Assembly: GCA_963725315.1 (NCBI GenBank)
Contig: CAVRYA010000009.1
Coordinates: 124,001-188,000, forward strand
Source of the DNA: JBBRHQ01 sp963725315
GTDB lineage: Bacteria > Actinomycetota > Thermoleophilia > Solirubrobacterales > 70-9
DNA: 64,000 nucleotides
Direction: 5' to 3'
In this document: positions 25,210 to 34,370 of the stretch, in pieces
Layout of the letters: the number at the start of each line of letters is the position of its first letter
Numbering within the stretch: position 1 is the stretch's first letter
Made by a program: the position numbers and the translations under genes
The notes under the pieces: model-generated
Database searches by the model: none
Told to the model about the DNA's origin: nothing
The model's input: only the letters and a program-made list of their open reading frames with translations

Positions 25210-26483
25210 GCGTGACGGCGGCCAGGCTCCTGCGCGATCTGCCCTCCAGGGGCCCGCTGCGACTGGAGGACCACCTGACCCGATTGGGCCAGCTCGACTC
25301 GGACGCGATCGCCGGCAATCTCATCGCCGAGGTCGAGCACAGCGGACTGCTCGGCCGCGGCGGCGGGGCCTTCCCGGTCGCAGCGAAGCTTCGATCGGTT
25401 GCGGGCCGCACCCGGCCGATCGTGGTCGTCAACGGGACCGAGGGGGAACCGGCCAGCAGGAAGGACACGCTGCTGCTCAAGTCCAATCCCCATCTGGTCC
25501 TCGACGGCGCCGCGGCGGCGGCGATGGCGGTCGGGGCCTGGGAGGTGCTGGTCTGCGTCGAGCAGGCTGACCCGGTCGCCTGCGAGCGGGCGTCCGAGGC
25601 TATCGAGGAGCGCCTGCGGGCGGGAGTCGACCTGATCAAGCTGAGCGTCGTCCCCACTCCCCCCGGTTACGTGGCCGGCGAGGAGACCGCGCTGGTCAGC
25701 TATCTCGACGGCGGGCCACCGAAGCCGACCTTCAAGCCACCCCTTCCTTTCGAGCGGGGCGTTGGCGGCAAGCCGACGCTGATCCAGAACGTCGAAACCC
25801 TCGCTCACCTCGGTCTGATCGCACGCTTCGGCGGCGATTGGTTCCGCGAACTGGGGACGACCGAGGATCCCGGCACCCACCTGATCACGATCTCCGGCTG
25901 CATCGCCCGACCCGGCGTCTACGAGGTCGCCGGAGGCACAACCCTCGGCAAGCTAGCCCAGGCCGCAGGCGGCTGGAACGAGACCCCGCAGGCGATCCTG
26001 GTCGGGGGATATGGAGGGACCTGGTTCAGGGCTGCGGACGCAGACAGCATCCGTCTCGGCGTCGCCGCCCTGCGCAACGCGGGAGGAAGCCTCGGACCCG
26101 GCGTCATCATCGGCCTGCGTGAGGGCGCCTGTGGCGTCTCCGAGACTGCCAGGATCGTGCACTATCTGGCCTCCGAGTCCGCCGGCCAGTGCGGTCCCTG
26201 CTACTACGGCCTCGACGCAATAGCCGACGGCCTTTCGCGAATCGCGGACGGCGCCGGTGGCCCGGCCGGCCTGCAGTCGGTGAATCGCTGGTGCTCGCAG
26301 GTGTTCGGCCGCGGCGCCTGCCGCCATCCCGACGGCACGGCGCGGCTGGTCTCGAGCGCGATCGCTGTCTTCTCGTCGGATTTCCACGACCACCTGCAGG
26401 GGCAGCCGTGCAGGACCGATCCGGCCCTGCGCGACCTGATGCCGGTCCCCGATCCCCGGGTCCCGAAGCCGGTGGGCGCATGA
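25206..26483 (+). CDS. NuoF-like NAD(P)H-binding flavoprotein
   Basis: This 425-residue protein is related to complex I subunit NuoF. It has the FMN/NADH-binding GRGGGAFPVAAK and NGTEGEPASRKD segments, VAGEETALVSYLDGG, an SLBB-type domain (CIARPGVYEVAGGTTL) and a C-terminal Fe-S region. In NuoF the N3 cluster uses CXXCXXC plus a distant Cys; here the segment reads SAGQCGPC, so the first ligand is Ala, with another Cys in GRGACRHP. The cluster may be incomplete or of a different type. It would oxidise NAD(P)H and hand electrons to the ferredoxin encoded next (ATGA overlap) and to the membrane haem protein encoded upstream. Confidence 0.87.
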   Translation: MSVTAARLLRDLPSRGPLRLEDHLTRLGQLDSDAIAGNLIAEVEHSGLLGRGGGAFPVAAKLRSVAGRTRPIVVVNGTEGEPASRKDTLLLKSNPHLVLDGAAAAAMAVGAWEVLVCVEQADPVACERASEAIEERLRAGVDLIKLSVVPTPPGYVAGEETALVSYLDGGPPKPTFKPPLPFERGVGGKPTLIQNVETLAHLGLIARFGGDWFRELGTTEDPGTHLITISGCIARPGVYEVAGGTTLGKLAQAAGGWNETPQAILVGGYGGTWFRAADADSIRLGVAALRNAGGSLGPGVIIGLREGACGVSETARIVHYLASESAGQCGPCYYGLDAIADGLSRIADGAGGPAGLQSVNRWCSQVFGRGACRHPDGTARLVSSAIAVFSSDFHDHLQGQPCRTDPALRDLMPVPDPRVPKPVGA

Positions 26484-26704
26484 GCGAGAGGGTCGCGCTC
26501 GAGATCAACCCGATCGCCTGCGAGGCGCACGGACTGTGCGCGGAGCTGTTCCCTGAGGCGATCACCCTCGATGACTGGGGCTACCCGCTGATCGCCGAAT
26601 GGCCGATCGGCTCGGGCGAGCTCGAGCACGCCAAGCGAGCCGTTGAGGCCTGCCCCACATTGGCGCTCCGCCTGCGGGCGGCCGGTCGCGGTCGCGCCGG
26701 GTAG
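26480..26704 (+). CDS. Small ferredoxin
   Basis: This 74-residue protein has three cysteines in ferredoxin spacing: C14 and C20 (IACEAHGLCAELFPEA) and C58 followed by Pro (EACPTLAL). The CX5C arrangement with three ligands suits a [3Fe-4S] cluster of the kind that serves P450s and other oxidoreductases. Its ATG overlaps the NuoF-like stop, so it completes the operon as the soluble one-electron carrier. DDWGYP near residue 31 is typical of this ferredoxin group. Confidence 0.88.
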   Translation: MSERVALEINPIACEAHGLCAELFPEAITLDDWGYPLIAEWPIGSGELEHAKRAVEACPTLALRLRAAGRGRAG

Positions 26705-26949
26705 CCGCGAATCGACGAGCCCCCATCCGCTTCGATCAGATGGCGCCGGGGCGGCACGGTCACCGGCGTGAGGCCGACCCTTCATGCGCGCCGCTCTTCC
26801 TCGAAGCCAAGAGCGTCAAAGCCATGGCGCGCGCGGCTCTCATGAACCTCGCGTAGGGCTCTCAAGACTCTCAAATGCCGATCCGCCGGGCTGTCGGAGT
26901 AGGCGAAACTCTCGGGGGCCTTTAGCTCCCGGAGCTACGATCTGGACCG
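26705..26949. other. Intergenic region with possible remnant
   Basis: No confident gene is present in these 245 bases. On the minus strand from about 26939 to a TGA at 26787 an open frame reads like protein (PESFAYSDSPADRHLRVL, then RHGFDALGFEEERR) but lacks ATG or GTG, with only TTG inside. It could be a decayed gene tail. The tatA promoter must lie near its right end. Confidence 0.3.
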
Positions 26950-27183
26950 GTGACTCCCCAGGTCGGACCCCTCGAATTGGTCGTCGTCCTGATCGTCGCG
27001 CTCCTGGTCCTTGGTCCCAAACGCCTTCCCGACCTGGGCGCTTCGCTGGGCAAGAGCTTTCGAGGGTTCAGGGATGCCCTCGAAGGAAAGGAAGACGAGG
27101 AGGTGACCGAGCCCCCGGAGGCGGAGGTCGTCTCTGAGTCCGAGGCCGTTCAGAAAGAACCCGCCTCCAAGCCCGACGAGTAA
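26950..27183 (+). CDS. tatA: Sec-independent translocase subunit TatA
   Basis: This 77-residue protein has the TatA/B plan: a short N-terminal membrane helix (LELVVVLIVALLVLGP), the hinge FGP-like LGPKRLPDLG, an amphipathic helix (SLGKSFRGFRDAL) and an acidic, disordered tail. It forms the protein-conducting element of the twin-arginine export path, which exports proteins such as the PotD-like lipoprotein in this window. It starts at GTG 26950. TatC is not in the window. Confidence 0.85.
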   Translation: MTPQVGPLELVVVLIVALLVLGPKRLPDLGASLGKSFRGFRDALEGKEDEEVTEPPEAEVVSESEAVQKEPASKPDE

Positions 27184-27207
27184 TACGCCGGCCCCGATTG
27201 CGAATTG

Positions 27208-27390
27208 CTACTTCTTGCCGCCGCCGGGGAACTTGGCCCTGACCGCGTCCACCGCGTGGTCGACCTTTTCCTTGACCGATGAGGCGGCCCGATCGGCCTT
27301 GCCCTCGTTCTTGAGCTTCTTATCGTCGGTCAAGCTGCCAGCTGCTTCCTTGACGCGGCCCTTGGCCTCGTCAACTTTCGGATCAGTCAT
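27208..27390 (-). CDS. CsbD-like stress protein
   Basis: This 60-residue protein matches the CsbD family layout: DEAKGRVKEAAGSLTDDKKL then a GKADRA repeat, highly charged and helical. Family members are abundant under general stress; their molecular role is unknown. ATG 27390 follows AAAGGACACC. The upstream frame (to 27462) is open but has no better start. It is convergent with tatA. Confidence 0.85.
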   Translation of the reverse strand: MTDPKVDEAKGRVKEAAGSLTDDKKLKNEGKADRAASSVKEKVDHAVDAVRAKFPGGGKK

Positions 27391-27603
27391 TGGTGTCCTT
27401 TCGGAGGCGGATGGCAAGTGCGCGTGCGGCGCAATCGGTTCCGCCTCGTTTCGGGTCTCCAATCCGCATACCGCGGACGGACGGACCCTTCCAACCCAGG
27501 ATAGCCGTTGCCCTCTCTGGGGGTGGCGGGGCCAATCGTGAGGGCGGAACGCATTCCGTCGCGCCGGCCGGCCTTCCTCGGGGTTGCGGTGCGCTACCTC
27601 GGT

Positions 27604-28653
27604 TCAACGATTAGTCACTCCAATGAGCCCGGCGATGCCGATGACGTAGAGCACCAGCACGACGAGCGAAGCGACACCCATGCGCAAGGCCTGCTGTTGC
27701 GGGCGCATGATGAGGCCCCACGCGTAGACCACGGTCAGCACAATTGCCAGACCTGTGAGGTAGACGTCGGTCGGCTGCGCCTGGGGCAGGACGGCCGAGC
27801 CTGAGAGCAGGCTCGCCACCAGAAAGAGCACTGGTAGGAAGGCATTGCCACCGAAGATGTCGGAAACCGCAAGCTGGTAGTCGCCGAGTCTGACGGACCT
27901 GATCCCGGTCGAGAGTTCGGGCAATGCTGTCGCGGCGGCGAGGATCGTCGCGCCGAAGACGACGCCCGAGAGCCCCACGTGGGTAGCAATAGTTTCACCG
28001 GTCCTTTCCAGAACGACCCCCGCGCCCAGGGTGACCACTCCAGCCAACGCAAACACGGTGATGGCGCGGACGAGCCCCATCTTCTCCGCCATCACCGCCT
28101 TGGAGTGGCCCGACGGCTTCCCCTGGGCACCGGGTGCGTTACCCGAAGAGTCATGCCAGGGCAGACCGCGGCGGGCTCGGCCAATGAGCCAGATCCCGAC
28201 AAGCCAGGTGGCCGCGATGAGTACGGCGGCCGGCTCCAATCCTCCCTGTGACGATGGCAGCTGCGCGCCCATCACCGAAATCGCGAGCACCGTGACGACG
28301 AGCATGCTCTCGAGCCCAAGTACGAGGGAGGCCGCCCGAGTGGTGAGCGCTGACTCGGGGCCCATCGCCACGTCAAGCGCCACGAGGACGACAGTCTGAA
28401 TCGCGATTCCGCCGAGAATGTTGCCGATCGCGATCCCGAGGTGGTGCGCGAGGGCCGCCGAAGAGGTGATCGCAATCTCAGGCAGATTGGTGGCGATCGC
28501 GAGGAGGATCGCTCCCCCAAGCGCCTCGCCAAGACCCAGCCGAAAGTCGAGCGAATCGGTCGAGATCGACAGCTGGATTCCCGCGATCCAAACGACCAAG
28601 GCTGCGACCGCAAATATCAGAACGAGCGGGATGAGGCCGAGGCCCGTGAACAC
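27604..28653 (-). CDS. Sodium/calcium exchanger-family transporter (ChaA/CAX-like)
   Basis: This 349-residue membrane protein has about ten helices and the two inverted alpha-repeats of the cation/Ca2+ exchanger superfamily: AIATNLPEIAITSSAAL with GNILGGIAIQ in the first half, and AAATALPELSTGIRSV with DIFGGNAFLPV in the second. The acidic residues in the LPE motifs bind the cation. It probably exports Ca2+ or another cation against H+ or Na+. The loop between halves (about 170-195) is hydrophilic. It starts at GTG 28653 and is divergent from the acyl-CoA synthetase by 82 bases. Confidence 0.87.
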   Translation of the reverse strand: MFTGLGLIPLVLIFAVAALVVWIAGIQLSISTDSLDFRLGLGEALGGAILLAIATNLPEIAITSSAALAHHLGIAIGNILGGIAIQTVVLVALDVAMGPESALTTRAASLVLGLESMLVVTVLAISVMGAQLPSSQGGLEPAAVLIAATWLVGIWLIGRARRGLPWHDSSGNAPGAQGKPSGHSKAVMAEKMGLVRAITVFALAGVVTLGAGVVLERTGETIATHVGLSGVVFGATILAAATALPELSTGIRSVRLGDYQLAVSDIFGGNAFLPVLFLVASLLSGSAVLPQAQPTDVYLTGLAIVLTVVYAWGLIMRPQQQALRMGVASLVVLVLYVIGIAGLIGVTNR

Positions 28654-28735
28654 ATGGTCGTTCTATCGGAGAGGCCAGTTTCGTGGCTTCAAGAGGACGC
28701 GGCTATGCGCAATCGCGGGGGAATACCATCGACCT

Positions 28736-31447
28736 GTGACAGCCGTCTATCCCGCCCACCGGGCAGCCGATGTTGCGCTACGCGACGGCTCCACCGTCCA
28801 CGTTCGGCCTGTGCGGCCTGGCGACGAACCGTCCCTGATCGAGTTCTTCGGCGCCCTCAGTCCGGAGTCCCGCGCTTTCCGTTTCTTCACGGCCGGCGCG
28901 AGCCTGGAGGGCGCCGCCCGCCTCACGGTCGACGTCAACTACGAGTCACGCTACGGGATGGTCGCCACGCGCGGCGACGGCGACCACCTGGTCGGGCAAG
29001 GCACCTACGTGGCGACCGGACCGAGCCGGGCGGAAGTCGCCTTCGCGATCTCCGAGGAACTCAAGGGACAGGGCGTGGGGACGATCATGCTCGCCCACCT
29101 GGCCGAAGTCGCATCCGAGCACGACATCTCCATTTTCGAGGCAGAGGTGCAGCTGGGGAACCGGCGCATGGTCGAGGTGTTCCGCGAGAGCGGGTTCCCG
29201 GTCGAGACATCCTCGGTTCCCGGCGCGATCCACATCGAACTTCCAACCTCGTTCTCCCCTGAGGCGGTGGAGCGCTTTGAGCAGCGAGATCGGCTCGCCG
29301 CCGCCGCCGCGGTGCGCCGCTTCCTCGAGCCCCGCGCGGTCGCTGTCGTCGGCGCCTCGCGTCGGCGCGGCAGCGTCGGTGGCGAGATCTTTCACAACAT
29401 GCTGGAGGCCGGTTTCAGTGGTGTCGTCTATCCGGTCAACCCCTCGGCAGAGGTCGTCCAGTCCGTGCGGGCCTATCCCAGCATCAGCGATGTTCCCGGC
29501 GAGGTCGACTTGGCGGTGATCGCCGTCCCTGCCGAGGCTGTCGCCGAGGCGGCCCGAGGGTGTGCCGAGAAGGGGGTGCCGGCGATCGTGGTGATCTCGG
29601 CGGGATTCGCAGAAGTGGGCGAGGAGGGAGCCGACCGCCAGCGCCAGCTGCTCGAGATCTGCCGTGAGGCGGGGATGCGGCTGATCGGCCCGAACTGCCT
29701 GGGGATTCTCAACACCGCTCCCGAAGGCAGGCTCAACGCCACTTTCGCGCCGTCGATGCCGCCTCCCGGCAACGTCGGCTTCGTGACGCAGAGCGGTGCC
29801 CTTGGCCTGGCGCTGATCGACCTCGCCGCGGATCGCAGCCTCGGTGTCTCCTCGTTTGCCTCAATTGGGAACCGGGCCGACATCACGGCCAATGACCTGC
29901 TCGAATACTGGGAGGGCGACGAGAGCACTGGAGTCGCCCTGCTCTACATCGAGTCGTTCAGCAATCCGCGCCGCTTCTCCAAGGTGGCTCGGCGGATCGG
30001 GCGCCAGAAGCCGATCGTGGTCGTCAAGAGCGGCCGATCGCCTGCCGGCGCGCGGGCGACCGGATCCCACACCGGGGCGCTGATCTCGGCCTCCGACGTG
30101 ACGGTCGACGCGCTCTTCGACCAGGTTGGGGTGATCCGCACCGATAGCCTCGCGGAGCTGCTCGATGTGGCGTCGTTGGTCGCCAACCAACCGCTTCCGG
30201 CTGGCCGACGGGTGGGGATCGTCACCAACGCCGGTGGGCCCGGGATCATGTGCGCCGACGCCTGCGAGGCGGCTGGCCTCGAAGTGCCGACGCTGCCCGA
30301 CCGGGTGCAGGCCTCACTGGGAGAGGGGTTGGCACCCGAGGCTTCACTCGCCAACCCGGTCGACATGATCGCCACGGCGAGCGCCGAGCATTACCGGAGG
30401 ACGATTGCCACGATCGCCGAGTGGGAGGGGATCGAGGCGCTGATCGTGATCTTCATCCGGCCCCTGCTGACGCGTGCCGAGGACGTCGCCGAGGCGGTGC
30501 GGGACGCCTGCGCGGGGCTGAGCCGGCCGATACCCGTGCAAGCCGTCTTCATGTCGGCTCAAGATCACGCAGCGATGGCCGATGCCGGGGGCGTGCCCGC
30601 GCACCTCTATCCCGAGGACGCAGTTCGGGCGCTCGGTCGGGTGATGCGCCACGTCGAGTGGCGAGCACAGCCCGACGAGGAGCCGGCGGTGATCGCCGGC
30701 GCCGATGCGGACCGCGCCACAGCGGTGATCGCTCAGGCTCTCGCTCATGGTGGAGGATGGATCGGCCTGGCGGAGATCACCGAGCTGTTGGATTGCTACG
30801 GCGTCGCGATGCCCGAATGGCGCTCGGTCACGGACTCGGTCGCCGCCGGTCACGCCGCGGAAGAACTGGGGGGTCGCGTGGCGCTCAAGGCGGCCGGGCC
30901 GGCGATCGTGCACAAGACCGATCTCGACGCCGTTCGGGTGGGACTTGACGGCGCGGCCGAGGTCTCATGGGCCGCTGTTGAGATGGACGAGGCGCTCGGC
31001 GGCGCCGGCGTCGAGCGCGACAGCTTCATCGTCCAGAGCATGGTCGAGGTGGGCACGGAGCTGTTGGTCGGCGTGGTCAGCGATCCCGTGTTCGGGCCGG
31101 TGCTCGCCTGCGGGGCGGGCGGGACGCAGGCCGAGTTGCTCAAGGACATCACCGTGAGAATCTGCCCCCTGACCGCCCGCGAGGCTGACGAGATGATCCG
31201 TTCGCTGGCGATCTATCCCCTGCTGACCGGCTTTCGCGGAGGGCCCGAGGCCGACCTCGGAGCGCTTCAGGGACTGTTGCTCCGAATCGGCGCCATGGTG
31301 GACGCCCATCATGAGATCGTCGAGCTCGACCTCAACCCGGTGATGGCTGGGCCCCAGGGGACACTGGCAGTCGACGCGCGGATTCGGGTCGAGGCCGCGG
31401 CGGCGCCGAGGCCGTGGCCGAGCACGTGGAAGATTGGCGACGCCTGA
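28736..31447 (+). CDS. GNAT acetyltransferase fused to ADP-forming acyl-CoA synthetase
   Basis: This 903-residue fusion has, in order, a GNAT domain (about 18-170, acetyl-CoA loop EELKGQGVGT), a CoA-binding Rossmann domain (AVAVVGASRRRGSVGG near 200), a succinyl-CoA-synthetase-like region with the phosphohistidine H445 in GSHTGAL, and an ATP-grasp domain (about 690-895). Related Pat/Pka proteins acetylate lysines of acetyl-CoA synthetase and other enzymes. In the enterobacterial protein the GNAT is C-terminal; here it is N-terminal. Unlike PatZ, which is catalytically dead in the synthetase half, the histidine is kept, so the synthetase may be active. It starts at GTG 28736. Confidence 0.88.
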   Translation: MTAVYPAHRAADVALRDGSTVHVRPVRPGDEPSLIEFFGALSPESRAFRFFTAGASLEGAARLTVDVNYESRYGMVATRGDGDHLVGQGTYVATGPSRAEVAFAISEELKGQGVGTIMLAHLAEVASEHDISIFEAEVQLGNRRMVEVFRESGFPVETSSVPGAIHIELPTSFSPEAVERFEQRDRLAAAAAVRRFLEPRAVAVVGASRRRGSVGGEIFHNMLEAGFSGVVYPVNPSAEVVQSVRAYPSISDVPGEVDLAVIAVPAEAVAEAARGCAEKGVPAIVVISAGFAEVGEEGADRQRQLLEICREAGMRLIGPNCLGILNTAPEGRLNATFAPSMPPPGNVGFVTQSGALGLALIDLAADRSLGVSSFASIGNRADITANDLLEYWEGDESTGVALLYIESFSNPRRFSKVARRIGRQKPIVVVKSGRSPAGARATGSHTGALISASDVTVDALFDQVGVIRTDSLAELLDVASLVANQPLPAGRRVGIVTNAGGPGIMCADACEAAGLEVPTLPDRVQASLGEGLAPEASLANPVDMIATASAEHYRRTIATIAEWEGIEALIVIFIRPLLTRAEDVAEAVRDACAGLSRPIPVQAVFMSAQDHAAMADAGGVPAHLYPEDAVRALGRVMRHVEWRAQPDEEPAVIAGADADRATAVIAQALAHGGGWIGLAEITELLDCYGVAMPEWRSVTDSVAAGHAAEELGGRVALKAAGPAIVHKTDLDAVRVGLDGAAEVSWAAVEMDEALGGAGVERDSFIVQSMVEVGTELLVGVVSDPVFGPVLACGAGGTQAELLKDITVRICPLTAREADEMIRSLAIYPLLTGFRGGPEADLGALQGLLLRIGAMVDAHHEIVELDLNPVMAGPQGTLAVDARIRVEAAAAPRPWPSTWKIGDA

Positions 31448-31541
31448 GGTCTCCGGCTCCGGCAGCTTGGAGAGACAACGCGTGACGATCCTGGCGACCG
31501 ACCGCGAGCGGCCCGCGGGGAGGTCGCGGGTCGCCCGACTC

Positions 31542-32444
31542 TCATGAAGAGCTGAGCCCCCGGGCGAGCACGCCGGTGAGCACAGCGCCGGCGATTCCAT
31601 CGGGGTCGAGCAGCGGGTTGTAGATCGTGACCTCGACGCCCGCGACGCGGCCGGTCGCCATCGCCGCGGCGAGGAGGGTCGCAAGCTCGTCGGGGGAGAG
31701 GCCGCCGGGCTGCCGATAGTCGACAGCGGGCATCACCGTGTCGTCAAGGATGTCCGCGTCAATGTGGACCCAGAACTGGTCGGGGGCACCCTCGCGCGCC
31801 AGGTGTGCGAGGACACGCTCCGCAGCCGCTGACGCCCCAGCCGCGCGGACTGCTCTGAGATCAAGCGCGAGGAGCTCACTGGGAAGCGGCTGGCAACCGT
31901 CGCGCGCCTGCTCCTCAGCATCGCGGAAGCCGACGATGACGGCGTCCCCTGCCCGAACCAGCGGCGAGCGTCCCTCGAGGTCGCCGACGGCTGGTGGCCC
32001 GTGGCCCGTGGCCAGGGCGAGGTCCATCGACGCAGCCTCACCCGAGGCCTCGGCCGAGGGCTGGTAGAAGTCAGCATGTCCGTCGAGGAAGAGGAGCCCG
32101 GCGCGCCCGCGGCGGCGCAGCGCCAGCGCCCCGCCGAGGAGAACGCTGCAATCGCCGCCGAGGACCAGGGGTACGTCATTGCCGTCGAGCACTTCCCCTA
32201 TTGCGTTCGCGAGGGCGAGGGCGTATGCGGCAACCTCGGGCCCGTTGAGCACGCCACTCTCCGGATCGCGGACCCCAGACGCGGTCGGAGGCGTGACGGT
32301 TGTGGCGTGGACTGCGCCGAGAGCTCGCGCCAGACCGTGCTCCAGCAGCGCGTCGCCTAGGCGCTCCACGCCTGCCGCTCGCAGGCCGAGGCTCGAGGGC
32401 GCCTGGACGACGGCGAAGCGGCGGGCGGCCGGTGGGTCAAGCAT
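31542..32444 (-). CDS. Arginase/agmatinase/formiminoglutamase-fold hydrolase
   Basis: This 300-residue protein has the three metal motifs of the ureohydrolase family: GGDCS near residue 97, DGHADFY near 122 and the DxD motif in HIDADILDD near 225. With a di-Mn centre these enzymes hydrolyse guanidino or formimino groups. The exact substrate is unclear. It is 15 bases downstream of an alpha/beta hydrolase gene, forming a pair. ATG 32444 is chosen over a TTG at 32453. Confidence 0.85.
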   Translation of the reverse strand: MLDPPAARRFAVVQAPSSLGLRAAGVERLGDALLEHGLARALGAVHATTVTPPTASGVRDPESGVLNGPEVAAYALALANAIGEVLDGNDVPLVLGGDCSVLLGGALALRRRGRAGLLFLDGHADFYQPSAEASGEAASMDLALATGHGPPAVGDLEGRSPLVRAGDAVIVGFRDAEEQARDGCQPLPSELLALDLRAVRAAGASAAAERVLAHLAREGAPDQFWVHIDADILDDTVMPAVDYRQPGGLSPDELATLLAAAMATGRVAGVEVTIYNPLLDPDGIAGAVLTGVLARGLSSS

Positions 32445-32458
32445 CGCGATCAAAGCTC

Positions 32459-33331
32459 TTACGTGGCGACGGGTTCACGCTCGGTCGTGCTGTGGATGAA
32501 TGCGATGATCAGCGACCAGAATCGATCCGGAGCGTCCATCCACGTGAAGTGGCCCGCTCCGTCGATGACCTCGAGCTTCGCGACGCCTTCGGGCAGCGCG
32601 CGGACGATCTCTTCGGCGGCAGCGACCGGCGTGACGGGATCGAGGTCGCCGACCGATACGAGGGTCGGAGAGTCGATACCGCTGAGCTGATCGACGATGT
32701 CGAGTCGGCGCATGACCTCCATCCCGAGCGAATTGAGCTCGAGATTCTTTGGTGGGCGGGCCTCTTGCTGATCGTCCGGAATGTTCGGGCCGAAGGCGGC
32801 AAAGACGCGAGCCTCCTCATCATCGGGCAGCTCCTCGCCGGCGTAGCTGCGCCCAGCGATCTCCGCGACCTCGTCGCCTGCGACACGGCGGAAGCCATCG
32901 ACCACCCGAGCCGGGTCCCACCGCGCAAATCCCGACTGGACGATGAGCCCGGCCGCATGTCCGGAATGCCGGGCGCCATAGAGCAACACGATCGGTGCGC
33001 CCATCGAGTGTCCGAAGACGATCGGCCTGTCTATCCCGAGCGTGTCGCAGAAGGCACGGACGTCGTCCGCGCACGCCTCGAAGCTCCACGTGGCTGCGTC
33101 GCCCCACTCCGATCGTCCGTGCCCACGCAGATCGAGGTACACAACCTGGGCATGCTCGGCGAGCCGAGCGAAGTCCGGCTTGAAGTAGGAGTGGTCATAG
33201 ACCCCAGGGCCGCCGTGGACCAGCACCACCGTCGGCCGTTGCCGCATCTCGTTCTCGTCGGGCACGAGTGCCGGCCCGTCCGTGTCGAACCACAATCGCG
33301 TCCCGTTCGCGTCGATCTGCATCCGGCCCAT
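32459..33331 (-). CDS. Alpha/beta hydrolase, proline-iminopeptidase-like
   Basis: This 290-residue cytosolic hydrolase has the oxyanion motif HGGPG near residue 40 (proline iminopeptidase class), the nucleophile elbow GHSMG, an acid in VGDLDPVTP and the catalytic His in GAGHFTW. The triad is complete. Peptidase or esterase activity is possible. It is transcribed ahead of the arginase-like gene, 15 bases apart, and the two probably share a pathway. The ATG at 33331 and a second at 33322 are both possible starts. Confidence 0.85.
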   Translation of the reverse strand: MGRMQIDANGTRLWFDTDGPALVPDENEMRQRPTVVLVHGGPGVYDHSYFKPDFARLAEHAQVVYLDLRGHGRSEWGDAATWSFEACADDVRAFCDTLGIDRPIVFGHSMGAPIVLLYGARHSGHAAGLIVQSGFARWDPARVVDGFRRVAGDEVAEIAGRSYAGEELPDDEEARVFAAFGPNIPDDQQEARPPKNLELNSLGMEVMRRLDIVDQLSGIDSPTLVSVGDLDPVTPVAAAEEIVRALPEGVAKLEVIDGAGHFTWMDAPDRFWSLIIAFIHSTTEREPVAT

Positions 33332-33419
33332 CCGTCTGGACGTGAGCGTCTACCGCGATCATAAGCAGCTGGGGATCGCGGCGTTTCGCCTTCCGAGGGC
33401 GAGCAGGTCGGCGCGCGGG

Positions 33420-34208
33420 CTAGCCCAACCAGTCGTCGGGGAAGACGCGCACGGCTAGCTGCGAGAAGTCGCCCGAGTCGCGGATCGCCTCCGCCGCCTC
33501 GACCATCGCCGCCACCGCCACCCAGGCGAGGCGCGAGCCGACGCTGACCCGCTGCGCCCCCGCCTGCGCCATCTCGCTCATCGAGAGGCTCGAACGGGCG
33601 AGCACGTTGAGCGGCTTGCTCGTCGCGTCGGAGATCGCGCGGATCTGGTCTGTGCCTTCCAGGCCGGGCGCGTAGAGGACGTCGGCGCCGGCCTCCTCGT
33701 AGGCCTGGAGACGAGCGATGGTGTTGTCGAGGTCGGGGGTGTCATGGAGAAAGTTCTCGGCGCGGGCGGTGAGGGTGAACGGAAAGCCGATCGCGTCCGC
33801 GGCCTCACGGGCCGCCGCGATTCGCTCAGAGGCGTGGCTCATCTCGTAGATCTCTCCCTCCCGGTCCCAGTCCTCAATCGAGCCACCGACCGCACCCGCC
33901 TCCGCTGCCCGCGTGATCGCTTGGGCCACATCCTCGGGAGCGTGGCCGTGGCCGTTCTCGAGGTCAACCGAAACCGGCAACTCGCTCGCTTCGGCGATCG
34001 CCCGGGTGTGTTCGATCACCTGATCGAGGGTGACGTTCCCGTCGAGCTGGCCGAGGGTGAAGGCCATGCCCCCGCTGGTGGTCGCCAGCGCCTTGAAGCC
34101 GAGGTGCTGAAGGACTTTGGCCGAGCCCGCGTCCCAGGGGTTCGGGATAACGAACGGGTCGCCCTCATGCAGTGCGCGGAACGTCTCGGCTCGCTCCGCC
34201 TGCGACAT
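33420..34208 (-). CDS. Isocitrate lyase/PEP mutase-family protein
   Basis: This 262-residue TIM-barrel protein has family motifs PWDAGSAK near 24, TTSGGMAF near 43, LPVSVDLENGHG near 76 (metal-binding acidic pair) and SIEDWDRE near 110. The family includes PEP mutase, phosphonopyruvate hydrolase, methylisocitrate lyase and oxaloacetate decarboxylases. The lyase cysteine motif KKCGH is absent, so isocitrate lyase activity is unlikely. It is a single gene. Confidence 0.87.
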   Translation of the reverse strand: MSQAERAETFRALHEGDPFVIPNPWDAGSAKVLQHLGFKALATTSGGMAFTLGQLDGNVTLDQVIEHTRAIAEASELPVSVDLENGHGHAPEDVAQAITRAAEAGAVGGSIEDWDREGEIYEMSHASERIAAAREAADAIGFPFTLTARAENFLHDTPDLDNTIARLQAYEEAGADVLYAPGLEGTDQIRAISDATSKPLNVLARSSLSMSEMAQAGAQRVSVGSRLAWVAVAAMVEAAEAIRDSGDFSQLAVRVFPDDWLG

Positions 34209-34370
34209 CGGACGAGCCTATCGAGGCCTCCTCGCCCGGCGCCGAATACCCGTTGAATTTTCCCGCGGGTTGAGCACCTGGTGATACGGTCAGGCTCGTG
34301 GTGCGACGACTCCTGGTCTTCGGGCTCGTGATCGCCGGATCGGTGGTCCTCGCGGCTGCCAGCCGAGGCC

